A stretch of DNA of 64,000 nt from Fratercula arctica (Eukaryota > Chordata > Aves > Charadriiformes > Alcidae), in NCBI GenBank assembly GCA_947846985.1, contig CANTUZ010000006.1:47783207-47847206 (forward strand), given 5' to 3'. Below, piece by piece: positions 53,177 to 64,000 of the stretch; position 1 is the first letter of the stretch, and every line of letters starts with the position of its first letter. A model generated the notes under the pieces. It was not told the origin of the DNA and ran no database searches. It was given only the letters and a program-made list of their open reading frames with translations. The position numbers and the translations under genes were made by a program.

Positions 53177-56100
53177 TCAGAAAATGCCAAAAGGAGAGGT
53201 GTGGTAGGCCTCTACCCTCCCTCAGGTTGGGCACCTGGGCTGGTTGGCCTGGTGGACTGGCAGCTCTCCTGGCAAGGATCTGAAGGCCGGCTCTGCTCTT
53301 GCAGGTAGGCACCGACTCTGTGTTTTTGAGAGAAATGAACGGATATCTCCTTATTTTCTTTTCAAACATAACAAGGGGAAGCAGTAGTACCGTTATTCCC
53401 TTTTATGTGATCTTCTAGAGGTAGAGCGGCTGAAAAATGAAGGATTTCGGTTGCTTGTGTGTGTCCTGAGTGGTTCAAAATTGTACCTTTGAGTATGTGC
53501 TTTTGATTACAAGACAAAATGAGGAGGGTCTGTGCTCTTTGATGAGATGCACAAGTTTTGTGGCAGGGAATGAAAATTCATAGGCTTGCAGAGAGAGCAC
53601 ACGGGAGAATTAAGAAGCCAGAAAGGAAGAGGAGTTGTTGTGCCCTCCACACTGTTTTTAGCTAATACTGGTGTAATACAAAATGTTTTCAACAGTCTTG
53701 AGAGTGGTTTTAGAAACAGTAAAGCGCAAAATTATGCGAAAGAGAGCTTGGGGCTCTAATGAGAGGATTTTGCTGACTTTTCCGCGCTGTTTCTTGACCT
53801 CGACATGACATTTGTCTTTTTTTTATCGTTAATATGTGTCTTCTTGGCAGCTGGTGATACAAAATGATGGATTTTTTTTCTCTGTGACAAAGGAGGAGAA
53901 AGCCTTTCTTTTCATTTATAGCTAAGGGAGCAAGGCAGGAAGCCTAGTCTTCTGCCCACAAGCAATGTGGGCATCCTGAGAGAGACGTGAGCTGGGAGGC
54001 CCTGGAAGAGCCTGTGCCATTACTCTTAATCTTCTTGTGGGTCTTCTAGTATTACTAGGCTTAATTCCAGTTTGGCATTTATATTGCGCACGAATGTTGT
54101 GATAACATTTACTTTGAAAAGAACCGAAGTAAGATAATGGACCAGTTCAATCTTGCTTAAGCCTATTTAAAGATACGTGCCTTTCCAGCTTGAGGAATGT
54201 AACATTTTAGCTCTGTTCTGACTATAAGGAAGCCTTTTCTCAACTAAAAGGGTGGAAGGGTGCCAATAGCGGCCCTATTATTTGGCAGGCAGGAGGTAAC
54301 CTTACAGTAAACAGCTGTCAACTTCACAGTCTAGCTGAATTTTAATGGCTCAAAGACTAAAGAGAGTTACGATTTTGCCTGAACCCTTGGGGTCTGGGCT
54401 GAATTACTCAGGGCTACATTTAAGCTATCACGTTAGGGTCATATGACTAGTCTATACAAATTCCTCAAAGGTGCCATTAAAATGTCAGTTCTTAACTTCG
54501 CTAGAGCTATAAACCACTTTGGCACAGTTTAAATCTCTGATCTAGTATAAAACCATCAAAACAGAGGAAAAGGCATGTTGTGTGGTGGGAGGTGCTGTCA
54601 CATTTAACCGTGTGCAGGTGTATGCCATCGCTCCCTGCCATTGCAGGTTGGTCTTGTTCTGTGTGCAGCAGAGAGTCAGGCTTCACCTGGGTAAAACAAT
54701 AGTAGTATTTACTAGGAAACTTAGACAATTTGGTCTTCTAACTTAACTTTAGTGTGTAAACGCTAATCCCTCTCCTCGTTCTTGGGTGTCCATCAAAATA
54801 CAAAAGGGATTCCCAGACACTCAAAATATGGACAGCTACTTAATAAAGTCCCTCCGTTTTTAAAGAAATACTTATTGTGATTATTAGTAGTCTCAGAATA
54901 TTGATAGGGATTGGAAACCATAAAGGACTGTAACTTTTAAATTAGGCTAGTGGCAAGTACAATTGTGAATTGCAACTTGGAAAAGAAACTAAAAAAAAAA
55001 AAAAATATCCCCACCACTTGGAGACGTCTGTGCTGGAGCAGTGATTTATGACCATTTCTTATGCATAAAGAAAGAACATTTAAATCTGTACTGTAATTCC
55101 GCACTAAGGCAAGCACCTTCGGCTGCTGCTGTGGACTAGGCACACGCACTTACCTATCTGTCAGTGACAGCAGACAATTAAAGCAGTAATTTAATTGGGG
55201 ATTCTGGAGCAAAGAGTGCTGGGATGAATATTGATGCTTTAATGAAGGATCAAGCTGTGGTAATGGGTCCTAGTGGTAATGTGCAGTGTGATGAGCTAGG
55301 GTTTTGATTTGAGGAGAGTTAAAGAGACATGCAAAACTACAAGTCAGTGAAAAACTATAAATTATGGGTGACTAGATGCGTGCAGTTTCAGAATCAGGCA
55401 TATTTGCCTACACCTGGTATGCTTCATGAATGTACACCTGCATGATCTTGATATTTTTGCTACAGGTTTGAGTAAGGCTGTGCATTTTCCAACAGTGCGG
55501 CTCTATACCAAAGCACTGTCTGTTACAGAAGGCGAGGGCAAATATACTCTGCTGTACTTATGTTTTAAGCTGTAATCTTTATATTATTCCGTTCCTCCTA
55601 CTCCATAGGAGTCAAAAATCCTGCAGCACTTCTGGAAAAAAAAAAAATTATACTGCAGTGCTGATGAGTGTATCTTCAAAATGGACGTTGTTTGGAAGAT
55701 AAACTTGTGCCCTGCAGAGAAGATAAAATGTAGATTTATTGAAGCAAACAACAACAAAAAGCTGTAAATTGGATTTTGAGTCCTTTTTATATTTTTAGGG
55801 TCTACAAAAACAGGCTCCTTACCCTTTATATTGCAAGTCAAGCAGGAACAACTGTTGAAAGTTTTCTTGATCGCCCATCTTTTATGTCCCCTGTAATCAA
55901 GCATATACCAAATTCCAAAGTGATCTGAAGAGAAATACCATATTTCTTTACTAAAAACAAAGCAGAGGGATAAAGTTGCTTCTAATGTCTTATCAATGAC
56001 AGTTTTCTTTTGATATCAGTGGAAGTTCATTTTCTTGATATCTCACCGAAGGCGTGGAGGCCCTTTTGGTATATTTGAGTTTATTTCCAAAGACTTGTGC

Positions 56101-59100
56101 CTCTTCACTTAGAATGGGATTTATTGCCTCTGCAAAAATGCAGGTAAACCAGGCTTTATGCTGAAGAAAAAAGCAAAGCAGGAGGATTGGGTAGAGGTGC
56201 CCATGGAAAGAATGCGGAGCAACTTCTCCGTATCCACTCCTCAGTCCCCTGGCTGGAGGCAGGAGCTGTTATGGCTGTGTTCCCATATATTAAAGTATAG
56301 TGCCGCTGCTTTCCAGAAATCACTCGCATTTTACATGTCCTTGTTCCTTTCCTAGCTGGATCCAAATTCCCCCCTGTGCGCAGCCATGATGAGCCTCAGT
56401 GTTGTGTGGAGTCTGTTGTGTTAAACTGGGTGTAATAAATAAATCAGAGTCGATGCACAACATTGAACTCTCAAGCATGTTGCAAGTTCAAATATTGAGA
56501 GCTTAACTTACTTATTGCCATGGCAATCACTATAAAAAATATTTTTAGCTTATACTAAAGGTACAAAAAAGAAGGGAAAGCAAAAAGCATTTGAAATGTG
56601 AAGTACAAAGGCTTTAATTTTAAAAAACATTCCATATCCCTTTAGCGAGGGGACCTTTTATAAGGGAACCCTGGGTTTGACAATCTTGGATGATTAAACT
56701 TGATATCAAGTGTCTTCTCAGGGACAGAAAAAAAGTAAATGTGGACAGGCTGATGCTGCTGTTGATCATAGTCTGATCTTGATTTTATGAAATAACTGAT
56801 CACGGCCTGACCATTGTGCAATATCTCTGCCGTGGTAACTCTCCTGGCCACTTGCTTCCTCCTCCTATCTCTAAAATACAGAAGTCAGCAATAGTTGTCT
56901 TAACTCACTGCAGGGCTCTGGAGTTCAATTAATAGCTATTCATAGAGAACTCTAAGCCTATTTGTCAATATTTTTGCTACTGGGCATTGCACTTTCTCAT
57001 CCAAAGTTCATAAAAGAAAGATGACACCCCCCTCCCCCCCAAGTATTATGTAATAATATATTTCAAAATGTAAAAATAATAATAGAAGTTCCTACATTCC
57101 TTGCTATAATGTGTGTGAAAGATACTAAGAGGCATGATAAAGGAGAAATCCCTTATTAGGGATGTCATAGGGGATAGTGAATAGATTCAGTGCTATTTCA
57201 AATGTCTAATGACCTTTTCACTAAAGCACAAGGAACGTCTATCATGCTCTGTTGCTTTTGGTAGAATATGTGATCTTCAGGCATACGGATGCGCAAACAA
57301 CTTCCCCGATTTTCTAATAGATGATATAGTTCAAGATTTTCCGTTGTAGTCGCTATTTTTTCCAGATGTTGGAGTGTGAAGTTTGCGAAGTAAATGGTTT
57401 AGGTTTGTGTTCCTCAGACTGTGGCCAGAATTTGGAATGCGTGGTGTTTCTGTATCATCTGGTGTGAACGCAGTGAGAATTGATGGATGCCAGCATAAAC
57501 TGTGAAGAAGGCACTGACGATAGAAGCAGATCAACAGGGACATTTGCACCGATGCAATTCTCCGCTCTTATGTGGAGACGCACAAAACAGTGACAGGTGC
57601 AGCATCTGCCAAATTTAATTGTTTGTAATGTGGCAGCCAGGAACATACCTCTGTTTGCTCAACAACAAAAAGTGTTTAAATAAAAAAAAAAAAGTAGCAG
57701 CATTCAAAAGAAGATCAAAAATACTTCATCACTATTCCAACAATAAGCTGCAATCTTGAAATGTTTAATTATAAAACAAACAAAGGAACTTTTGTGTCGT
57801 TTTGTGTTTTGGGACAACCTGGAGAATCTAGAGTTCTGAGACAGAAAATCAAACATATTCAGGGCTTTTGCACTTCAGTTCTAGGGGGAATGACAGGGCC
57901 TATTGTTGCTGTCTGCGTTGTGAAGAAGTCAGTCTGTTGATTAGGAGGCACCAGTCCCTGCCACAAAATATTAGAGCACTTTCTTATACAGAAGTATCAG
58001 ACTACTCAGATGGTTCTGCTTAGACCATTGCTCTTTGCATTTGGGTCTGGGGTAACTGCAAAAAATAAAGGTGGAGTCAAAATATCCCATCTGAGAAGAA
58101 CAATTCTACTTGCTACTTACATTAATCACAATATGTTTAGGCTAAACAGCTTGACCATGACTCAAGTGTGTGGGAGAATTTCTTAGAATCACGTAAGGTT
58201 AGTATGTGGTTCCTTCATTCCGGCTAGTGCTGTGTTCATGCTGGAATACACAGCAACAGGATAAAGCTTTTAATTTCAAAAAATGTCTCTGGCTGCCATA
58301 GTTCAGTGTTTAGAAAGAGTGGGGAAGAAAACTCCCAAAGGATTTCTTACATACTTGGAATTTGCTCATTAGCTTTTGATTCTTGCATCATGCAGTGAGA
58401 ACCCAAAAAACCCACATAAACCATTTTTTGGTAAACGTAGAAGTGCAGCATTTCCTGTTTTGCGTATGTGAAACCAAATTGGAACCATTTTCAGTATTTC
58501 TGTTGAGACTGGGAAGGCAAAAGATGCCTTGGCTGAATGGTTCCCCTTCAGCCCTCTGAGTTGGAGAACTGTCTCTAAAGGCTCTCTATAAGGTGGGGAT
58601 TTCTGGACAACAGAATGAATGGAGTTAATAATCTGAACAGTGAGGTAGAGAGTAGTTTACAGTCATAGCTAGCGTGAAAGCCCCATTTTTTCTTTAACAA
58701 AGGTATTGACTGAAGTTGGACTACTATAAATCTTCCTGCAAGAAGCAAGTATGTATACGAGCTTGAAAATTAACTCTACCCTGTTGTGATTGAGACGGAA
58801 AAAGACCTGACTCTCAGAACTTCACTGGTCTGTAAAATAACTAAAACATTTGCCAGGAAGGAGAAAAACAGTGTGATTTGCTACACATTTTTAAAAAGAA
58901 TATTGAAGTCATACTTCCATTTAATTGAGACATTAATCCTAGAAAATTGGCTCCTACACATAACCTGAAACCTATATCACATTCTTCTACTTGTTTTCTG
59001 ATATCACCAATTGAAAAGGTATCACAGAAAATAAATCTGTTTTCTTGTTCAAAATATGAACAATTTCAAGAGAAAACACTGAGCTGAAGAGAAATCTGAA

Positions 59101-59780
59101 GGGAAAAAAAACCAAACCAGTAACTGCAACAGATAAATAAAATGACTGTCTCTAACTAATAAACTGGGAACCTGAGTACTGTGTTTGACAATAATATAGG
59201 AACTATAATTTGGCTCACAAACCTCTCAAGAAGTAGTAAAAGCTGTTATGTGTTTTCCTGATGAGAAGCCGGGCATGTTGTTGACCTCCTCATTCTAAGA
59301 TGTTTCTTCTTCTCCAGATACTCGGAGCACGTGGCACTTCCACTGAAATCTCTTGTTCTGATTGCTGAAGTGTTATATAGCTATTTTCTTGTACAATCGA
59401 AGCTATGCAGAAACCCAAGCGTAGATCCTAACCACGCAGTCATAAAGGGTCTTGGGGAAACGTTCGGATAATAAAACGTGCGCTGCAAATACTGAAGGCA
59501 GCAGTGAAAAGTGGTCAGTTCCCCTCCTGCTACTGCGCCACAGGCTCTCTGTAAGTGGTGATTATGAAGTACCTGTCATTTAGGCAGTGGTTAATTCACT
59601 AACTAGTAGGACAGTCACCAGCCCATGCTGTTGGACTAGTGGGTTCCATTTAACGGCTGTGTACACAGGAATAGAGTCCTTTTCTAATTGCAATGTAATT
59701 CTTTATAGAAGGTATACTTCTATATAAAGCACAAGCTTTTCTCATAAAACCAGGTCCAAAGGACATAGCCATCGACAAGC

Positions 59781-59798
59781 CAGTCATTGCAATGACTG
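59781..59798. repeat. 18-bp perfect palindrome
   Basis: CAGTCATTGCAATGACTG equals its own reverse complement. It contains ATTGCAAT, which resembles C/EBP half-sites, and outer TGACT half-sites, but a chance origin is plausible in a window of this size. Confidence 0.9.
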
Positions 59799-62700
59799 AA
59801 TTTTAGGGTTGAGAGTTAGAGATTGAGGTGCTTCAAGCGGAGTTTTAGCTTGCAGGCTTTAAGGACGTCGCCAGTTAGCAATGCTGTGCGATCGCACCCT
59901 GGGGTTGGTCAGGCTGGCAGGAGCATCAGCCGAGGGAGGAAAGTTTGTGGAGATGCTGGAAACAAAGTTGGCTCTTTCATTGTGTTATAATGAATTACGT
60001 AGTTTTGCTTGGCACGTGGTTTACCTTTGATCCATTCAGTCGCTCATGATCTCGGCCCAAATCTCAACTCCTTGCTCTATGATTTTGGTGCTCCTTTATA
60101 ATTTTCACAGGCGAAGGATGGGTTTCTTCCCTGTTCATTTAATGCTAGATACTGGAAGATATTCAGGCACCTAAATTTGAAGAGAGATTACATATCTTTA
60201 AAATTCTGGCACTTCAGGCTATTTTAAATTGGGAAAATTCCTTACTTTTGGTAAAATTTGTTATGTGTGCCTTTCAGGAGGAGACACCTGCTTTGATTTT
60301 TATTGTTAGTTGAGATAATATAATCCACATTAAAGTATATGTGCGTTTGCATGCTGTGAACTGCCCCAGGGTTTCAGGACCAAATCTTTAGCTGTCAGAC
60401 ATCTGGGAAATTTTCTTTATATTTCAAAGCAGCCATGTCAATTTATATTAGCAGAAGATTTGATCTTTAATTTTTTTACATAATGGAATATCTGATCTGA
60501 CTCCAAAGGTCCATAGATGACCCCCAGATTGGGGCGGGATGTCCAAAGACATTTGAGTCATCCTTTCCTGTCTATATCTTTTTATGCAGAAGTATTTCAC
60601 TAAACATTTCTCTAAATGTGCATGGAAAAATTGAGCAGCACACAGAATCCTATAGTGGAAAGACAGTTGTGTATTTTCATGCAGAATTGATGACTAGTTA
60701 TGGGAGGCAGAATTACCAACTCTAGAGAACACAGATGTTAACTGGCATAATGCCCTCTTGATGCAAATAAATACATTAGATGCTATAAAAGATTTTAAAA
60801 CAGGAGAGCTCATCTTGGCAGGAGATATATTTGCTGGATTTGTGCTATTCATTTTGTTTTATAGAATTGCTGTGGAATTGGAATAGACTATTTGAGGAGC
60901 TTCTAAATGCACCAGTGGAATGAGACTTTAAATTCATTTTATTTCTGATGTTTTTAAGGACGGGGGGAAAGAAATGCTTAATTTCTACACAGACCCTTCA
61001 CCTCCCTTAGTACCCAAAGGGTCTGAGCTACATGGCTGGTAAACCAAGCAGTGATGTTATCGCAAAGTGATGAAAGGCTGGACAACTGCTCGGACATGCA
61101 GGGTTGCCAGTGTGTCCAGAGCACTACAGAGGGGGGCTCTCCCCTGCCATTCAGAAGCTGTGATATTTGCATTCTTCCTCCACCGTCAATATTCTTTATG
61201 ATCCGGTCTCACCGTTACCCCCACCAAGTTTCTGCCACCTGACACTCTCTTCAACGCTTCCTTTTATTCCCCAGTGATTATTTGAATTTTTTCCATGTAA
61301 AACCTGACAGAATATTAATGTGACTTGTCTCCTCCCTTTCTCTTCCTACAGCTCTGCTCCTGCTGCCTCTCACAAACATATGGGGGTTTTCTGTGAGTCC
61401 ATCTTTATCTCCTTTTATAACCAGAGGGACATAAACATCTATTTAGGCTACAGATTTTAAGGTCAAAAAGCTGTTGACGTACCCTGGGAAGTGTTGCCAG
61501 GGTAGTTTAAGGCAATGCTAACCCCTGCTGTTTGCGTGGGATTTTTGTTATATAGCCTTTTGATTAAGGCAGTGGAAGGATCCACACCTCAACCGCTCAC
61601 TTCAGTACCAGGGTGTTTAGTACTAGTCCAAAGAGAGAGGGTTGGAAGAGTGCTGGAGGAGGTGGACACTGGTCTGATGTGTTACAGCGTTTCCTACCTT
61701 TGAGTCTTGCAATTACTTTGTGATGTTCATTAGTAAGAGAGTAGAGTGAAGGGCAGGAGGGAAATGTCAAACGTGAGCCTTACGTTTTCCCCTCTCTCCT
61801 AGGTGGCTGTCACGTTCCATAGCAGCTGCTCTTATAGCTTGCAGTCATTTTCTTTTTTTTCCCCAAGACATGTCGCTTTTAACTTCCTGATCTCATTTTT
61901 CAAGCGTTTTGAAGCATTTTGCCACCTCCCTTTGTCCCTCCTGTTTTCCCTGATGTCAAGATAGCTTTTTTTGTTCCATGCTGTTGTTTTATGAAGCCTT
62001 TGTCTCCTTATACTCATCTCTCTCTCCTCTACATGCTACCGTGAGCCCCCTTTACTAGTGTCTGCGTTTCTGCGTCACATCAATCTCGCAATATGACAGA
62101 TGCAGCCTCTAAAATAACCTGTGCATGATGCATACAACCCGAAAATAAACATTTATTTCAGCGTTAGGTGCGTCATACCTGCAAATAACCTCATTTATCT
62201 AGACACGTTTATTTTAATGCTTATTGTATAAATACCAGTATCTCGGCATACTCTACAATACCATCTGCCACTTGCTCTTGTATTATGCATAATTTAATAT
62301 AGTCCTATGTTACTCCAATTTTTTATGTTGCTGAGTTCATACATAGCTTCATACTTTGACAAGGATACAAGTGTGTTATAAAGATTACAGAAAATACTAC
62401 ACTGAGGTTTAAAGTGGTGCTTTTGGGCTGGAGAATGTTAATTCAGGCGAGGTACCTGACACTAGCAGTTGCACAACGTGGGTTGGTGCAGTATTTTTTC
62501 CATACTTTTTTTTAATCTTTTCAATAACTTAAATAACCAAGGGTAAAATGGCAGAATTCTATGATAAGAAATAAAACTATATCCCACCCGCTCACTGACT
62601 TGAATTTTTGGTTCTCCCCAGGCTAGAGAAAGCTCGGCTCATGTATTTCAGTGAGTTAACCTATACCTTACTGGATTGATGGAGTGTTTCTGTGGACCTT

Positions 62701-64000
62701 TATCCTTGACAGGATACTGAAATGGCTATATTTGATGAGAGCGTTTCTGTCTTGGTTCTTGAAGAAGCCAAATATACCCAGTAAGGAGACGCAACAAGTC
62801 CTGCAGTAAGCTGTCACGTAACCAGCATTAGTTTCTCCTGCTTCCATGGATTAGTTTAACTTTCAGAGCCTGAGAATACTTTTACCTTTGTTTTACGCTC
62901 CAGGACACGCTTGGGTATTTCCATTCATTCCAGATTGTTTATAACATAATTATTCTACATGAACACTTTGAGGGGGGAAAAAAAAAAAATCAAAATTTGT
63001 AAAACTTGGTGCCTGTTTTTAAAAAAATCATTTAGTGTCACAAATCTAGCCTCTAATTGTGAGTTGTTTTGATCGCTGCATGCCCTTCCTCTGGGATATC
63101 ACCTCTCTTCCCTAAATTCCCACAGACAATTCTTAGAGGCTGGGAATGTGGTGTCACATCGGCCCTGAAGATTAAAAATAAGATCAAGCCGGCAGGAACT
63201 GATTTAGCTTAATACTTCCAACTTCTTTAAAAGCCCTTTTGCCTCTCCGTGGGTTCTGGCCTCATGGTCCAAGGCTATAGGTAAAATCCAGCAGAGCTTT
63301 CCCCCATGAGAGGACTGCTGTAACCTCAGCAGAGCACCGAGCCCTCCTGAGAAATGCCACCCCTGAGCTCCCCAGCTGGCTCTTTGGAACACGGGTGGTT
63401 GGGCGTTTCAGCAATACTTAGGCAGAGCCACCTTCCATCAATTCCGAAACAATTTGTGCTTAATCGCTGGTACTTTTTCATATTTAGGATAAAACAGTTC
63501 TCATTACCCTCATCTTGCAATCACAAGTCCATTTTTGGTAAAAGTGATTTTAGAGGAATTTGAGAAGATTAGTTCTAATAATAATGAAAAAAACTCACAA
63601 AATTGATTGTTAAAGCAGTGGCCAAGAGCTACTCCTGTCGTTGTTGCAGAAAGGATTGATTGGATGCAACCCCCCTATATTCTGTGGAACTAGGGAATAA
63701 GACTTCAATATTCCTACCCTTATTGACCTCAGTAAGGCTTGCACTTTTTAAGACTTTTCGTACGTAGAGTCTAAAAAATACTTTAGCGAATTCGGTGCCA
63801 GCTAAGCAGTAGGTAAGTTTGGCTCATTTCAGAGCCTTGATCTTATTAAAGAGAAGCTGTATATATATTGAGCGGATATTTTTTCAGACCAGAGCATGAA
63901 AACTCTGGATATTAAGGTGTTCGAGTGTGAATTACAGTTGGCTCTGCTGTTGCTGTCTTAAATATCTTTCCCAAAGTCCTCTTGCTGCTGTTCCATCTCA

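Larger units (their letters stand above)
43001..64000. other. Non-coding stretch 5' of SPATA16, second part
   Basis: AT-rich sequence with no recognised exon, RNA gene or transposon. Seen: a 25-base C run at 43827-43851, a 14-bp perfect hairpin at 53117-53151 followed at once by a 10-bp tandem repeat, and an 18-bp perfect palindrome at 59781-59798. In mammals SPATA16 and NLGN1 are divergently arranged neighbours, so this stretch probably lies in the SPATA16-NLGN1 interval. No neuroligin coding sequence was seen here. The ORFs present are short and carry no recognisable domain. Confidence 0.5.

Noticed and set aside
61832..62017. Basic 61-codon minus-strand ORF (ending near KKENDCKL)
   Set aside because: It resembles a generic charged peptide, has no identified homology, and is short enough to be chance.

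Overview
This is 64 kb of vertebrate nuclear DNA, most likely from a bird. It is AT-rich and gene-poor, with few recognisable repeats. The two transposon remnants I can identify are 3' ends of CR1 non-LTR retrotransposons, the dominant interspersed repeat of birds and other sauropsids. I see no L1 or Alu-type elements. There is no bacterial-type operon, CRISPR array, viral genome or rRNA/tRNA gene.

The only protein-coding gene I can support is a partial minus-strand copy of SPATA16 (spermatogenesis-associated 16, a TPR-containing Golgi/acrosome protein of spermatids). Two consecutive coding exons are present. The first coding exon, at 24771-25406, carries the probable start codon at 25352. 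The next coding exon is a short one at 10027-10172. Both have canonical splice sites, and their phases fit: exon 2 ends in phase 0 and exon 3 begins in phase 0. Joined, they give 242 complete codons plus two bases of the next codon, covering the basic N-terminal region and the start of the TPR region. Later exons were not found and should lie left of position 1. The upstream, probably non-coding, exon 1 was not found and should lie somewhere right of 25406.

Layout by region. 1-10026 is intron 3 sequence. 10027-10172 is exon 3. 10173-24770 is intron 2 (14.6 kb) and holds both CR1 remnants (about 12940-13260 and 21990-22380) plus a 38-base T run. 24771-25406 is exon 2. 25407-64000 is intron 1 and/or the region 5' of the gene; in mammals SPATA16 lies head-to-head with NLGN1, so this stretch probably runs toward NLGN1. 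I found no coding exon there, only low-complexity tracts, small tandem and inverted repeats, a C-rich degenerate tandem repeat (about 42560-42860), and one unusually long unassigned open frame (33053-33784).

No new biological system is visible. The most useful result is the assignment of the two exons, including exon 3, which is too short to stand out as an ORF and was found from its protein motif.
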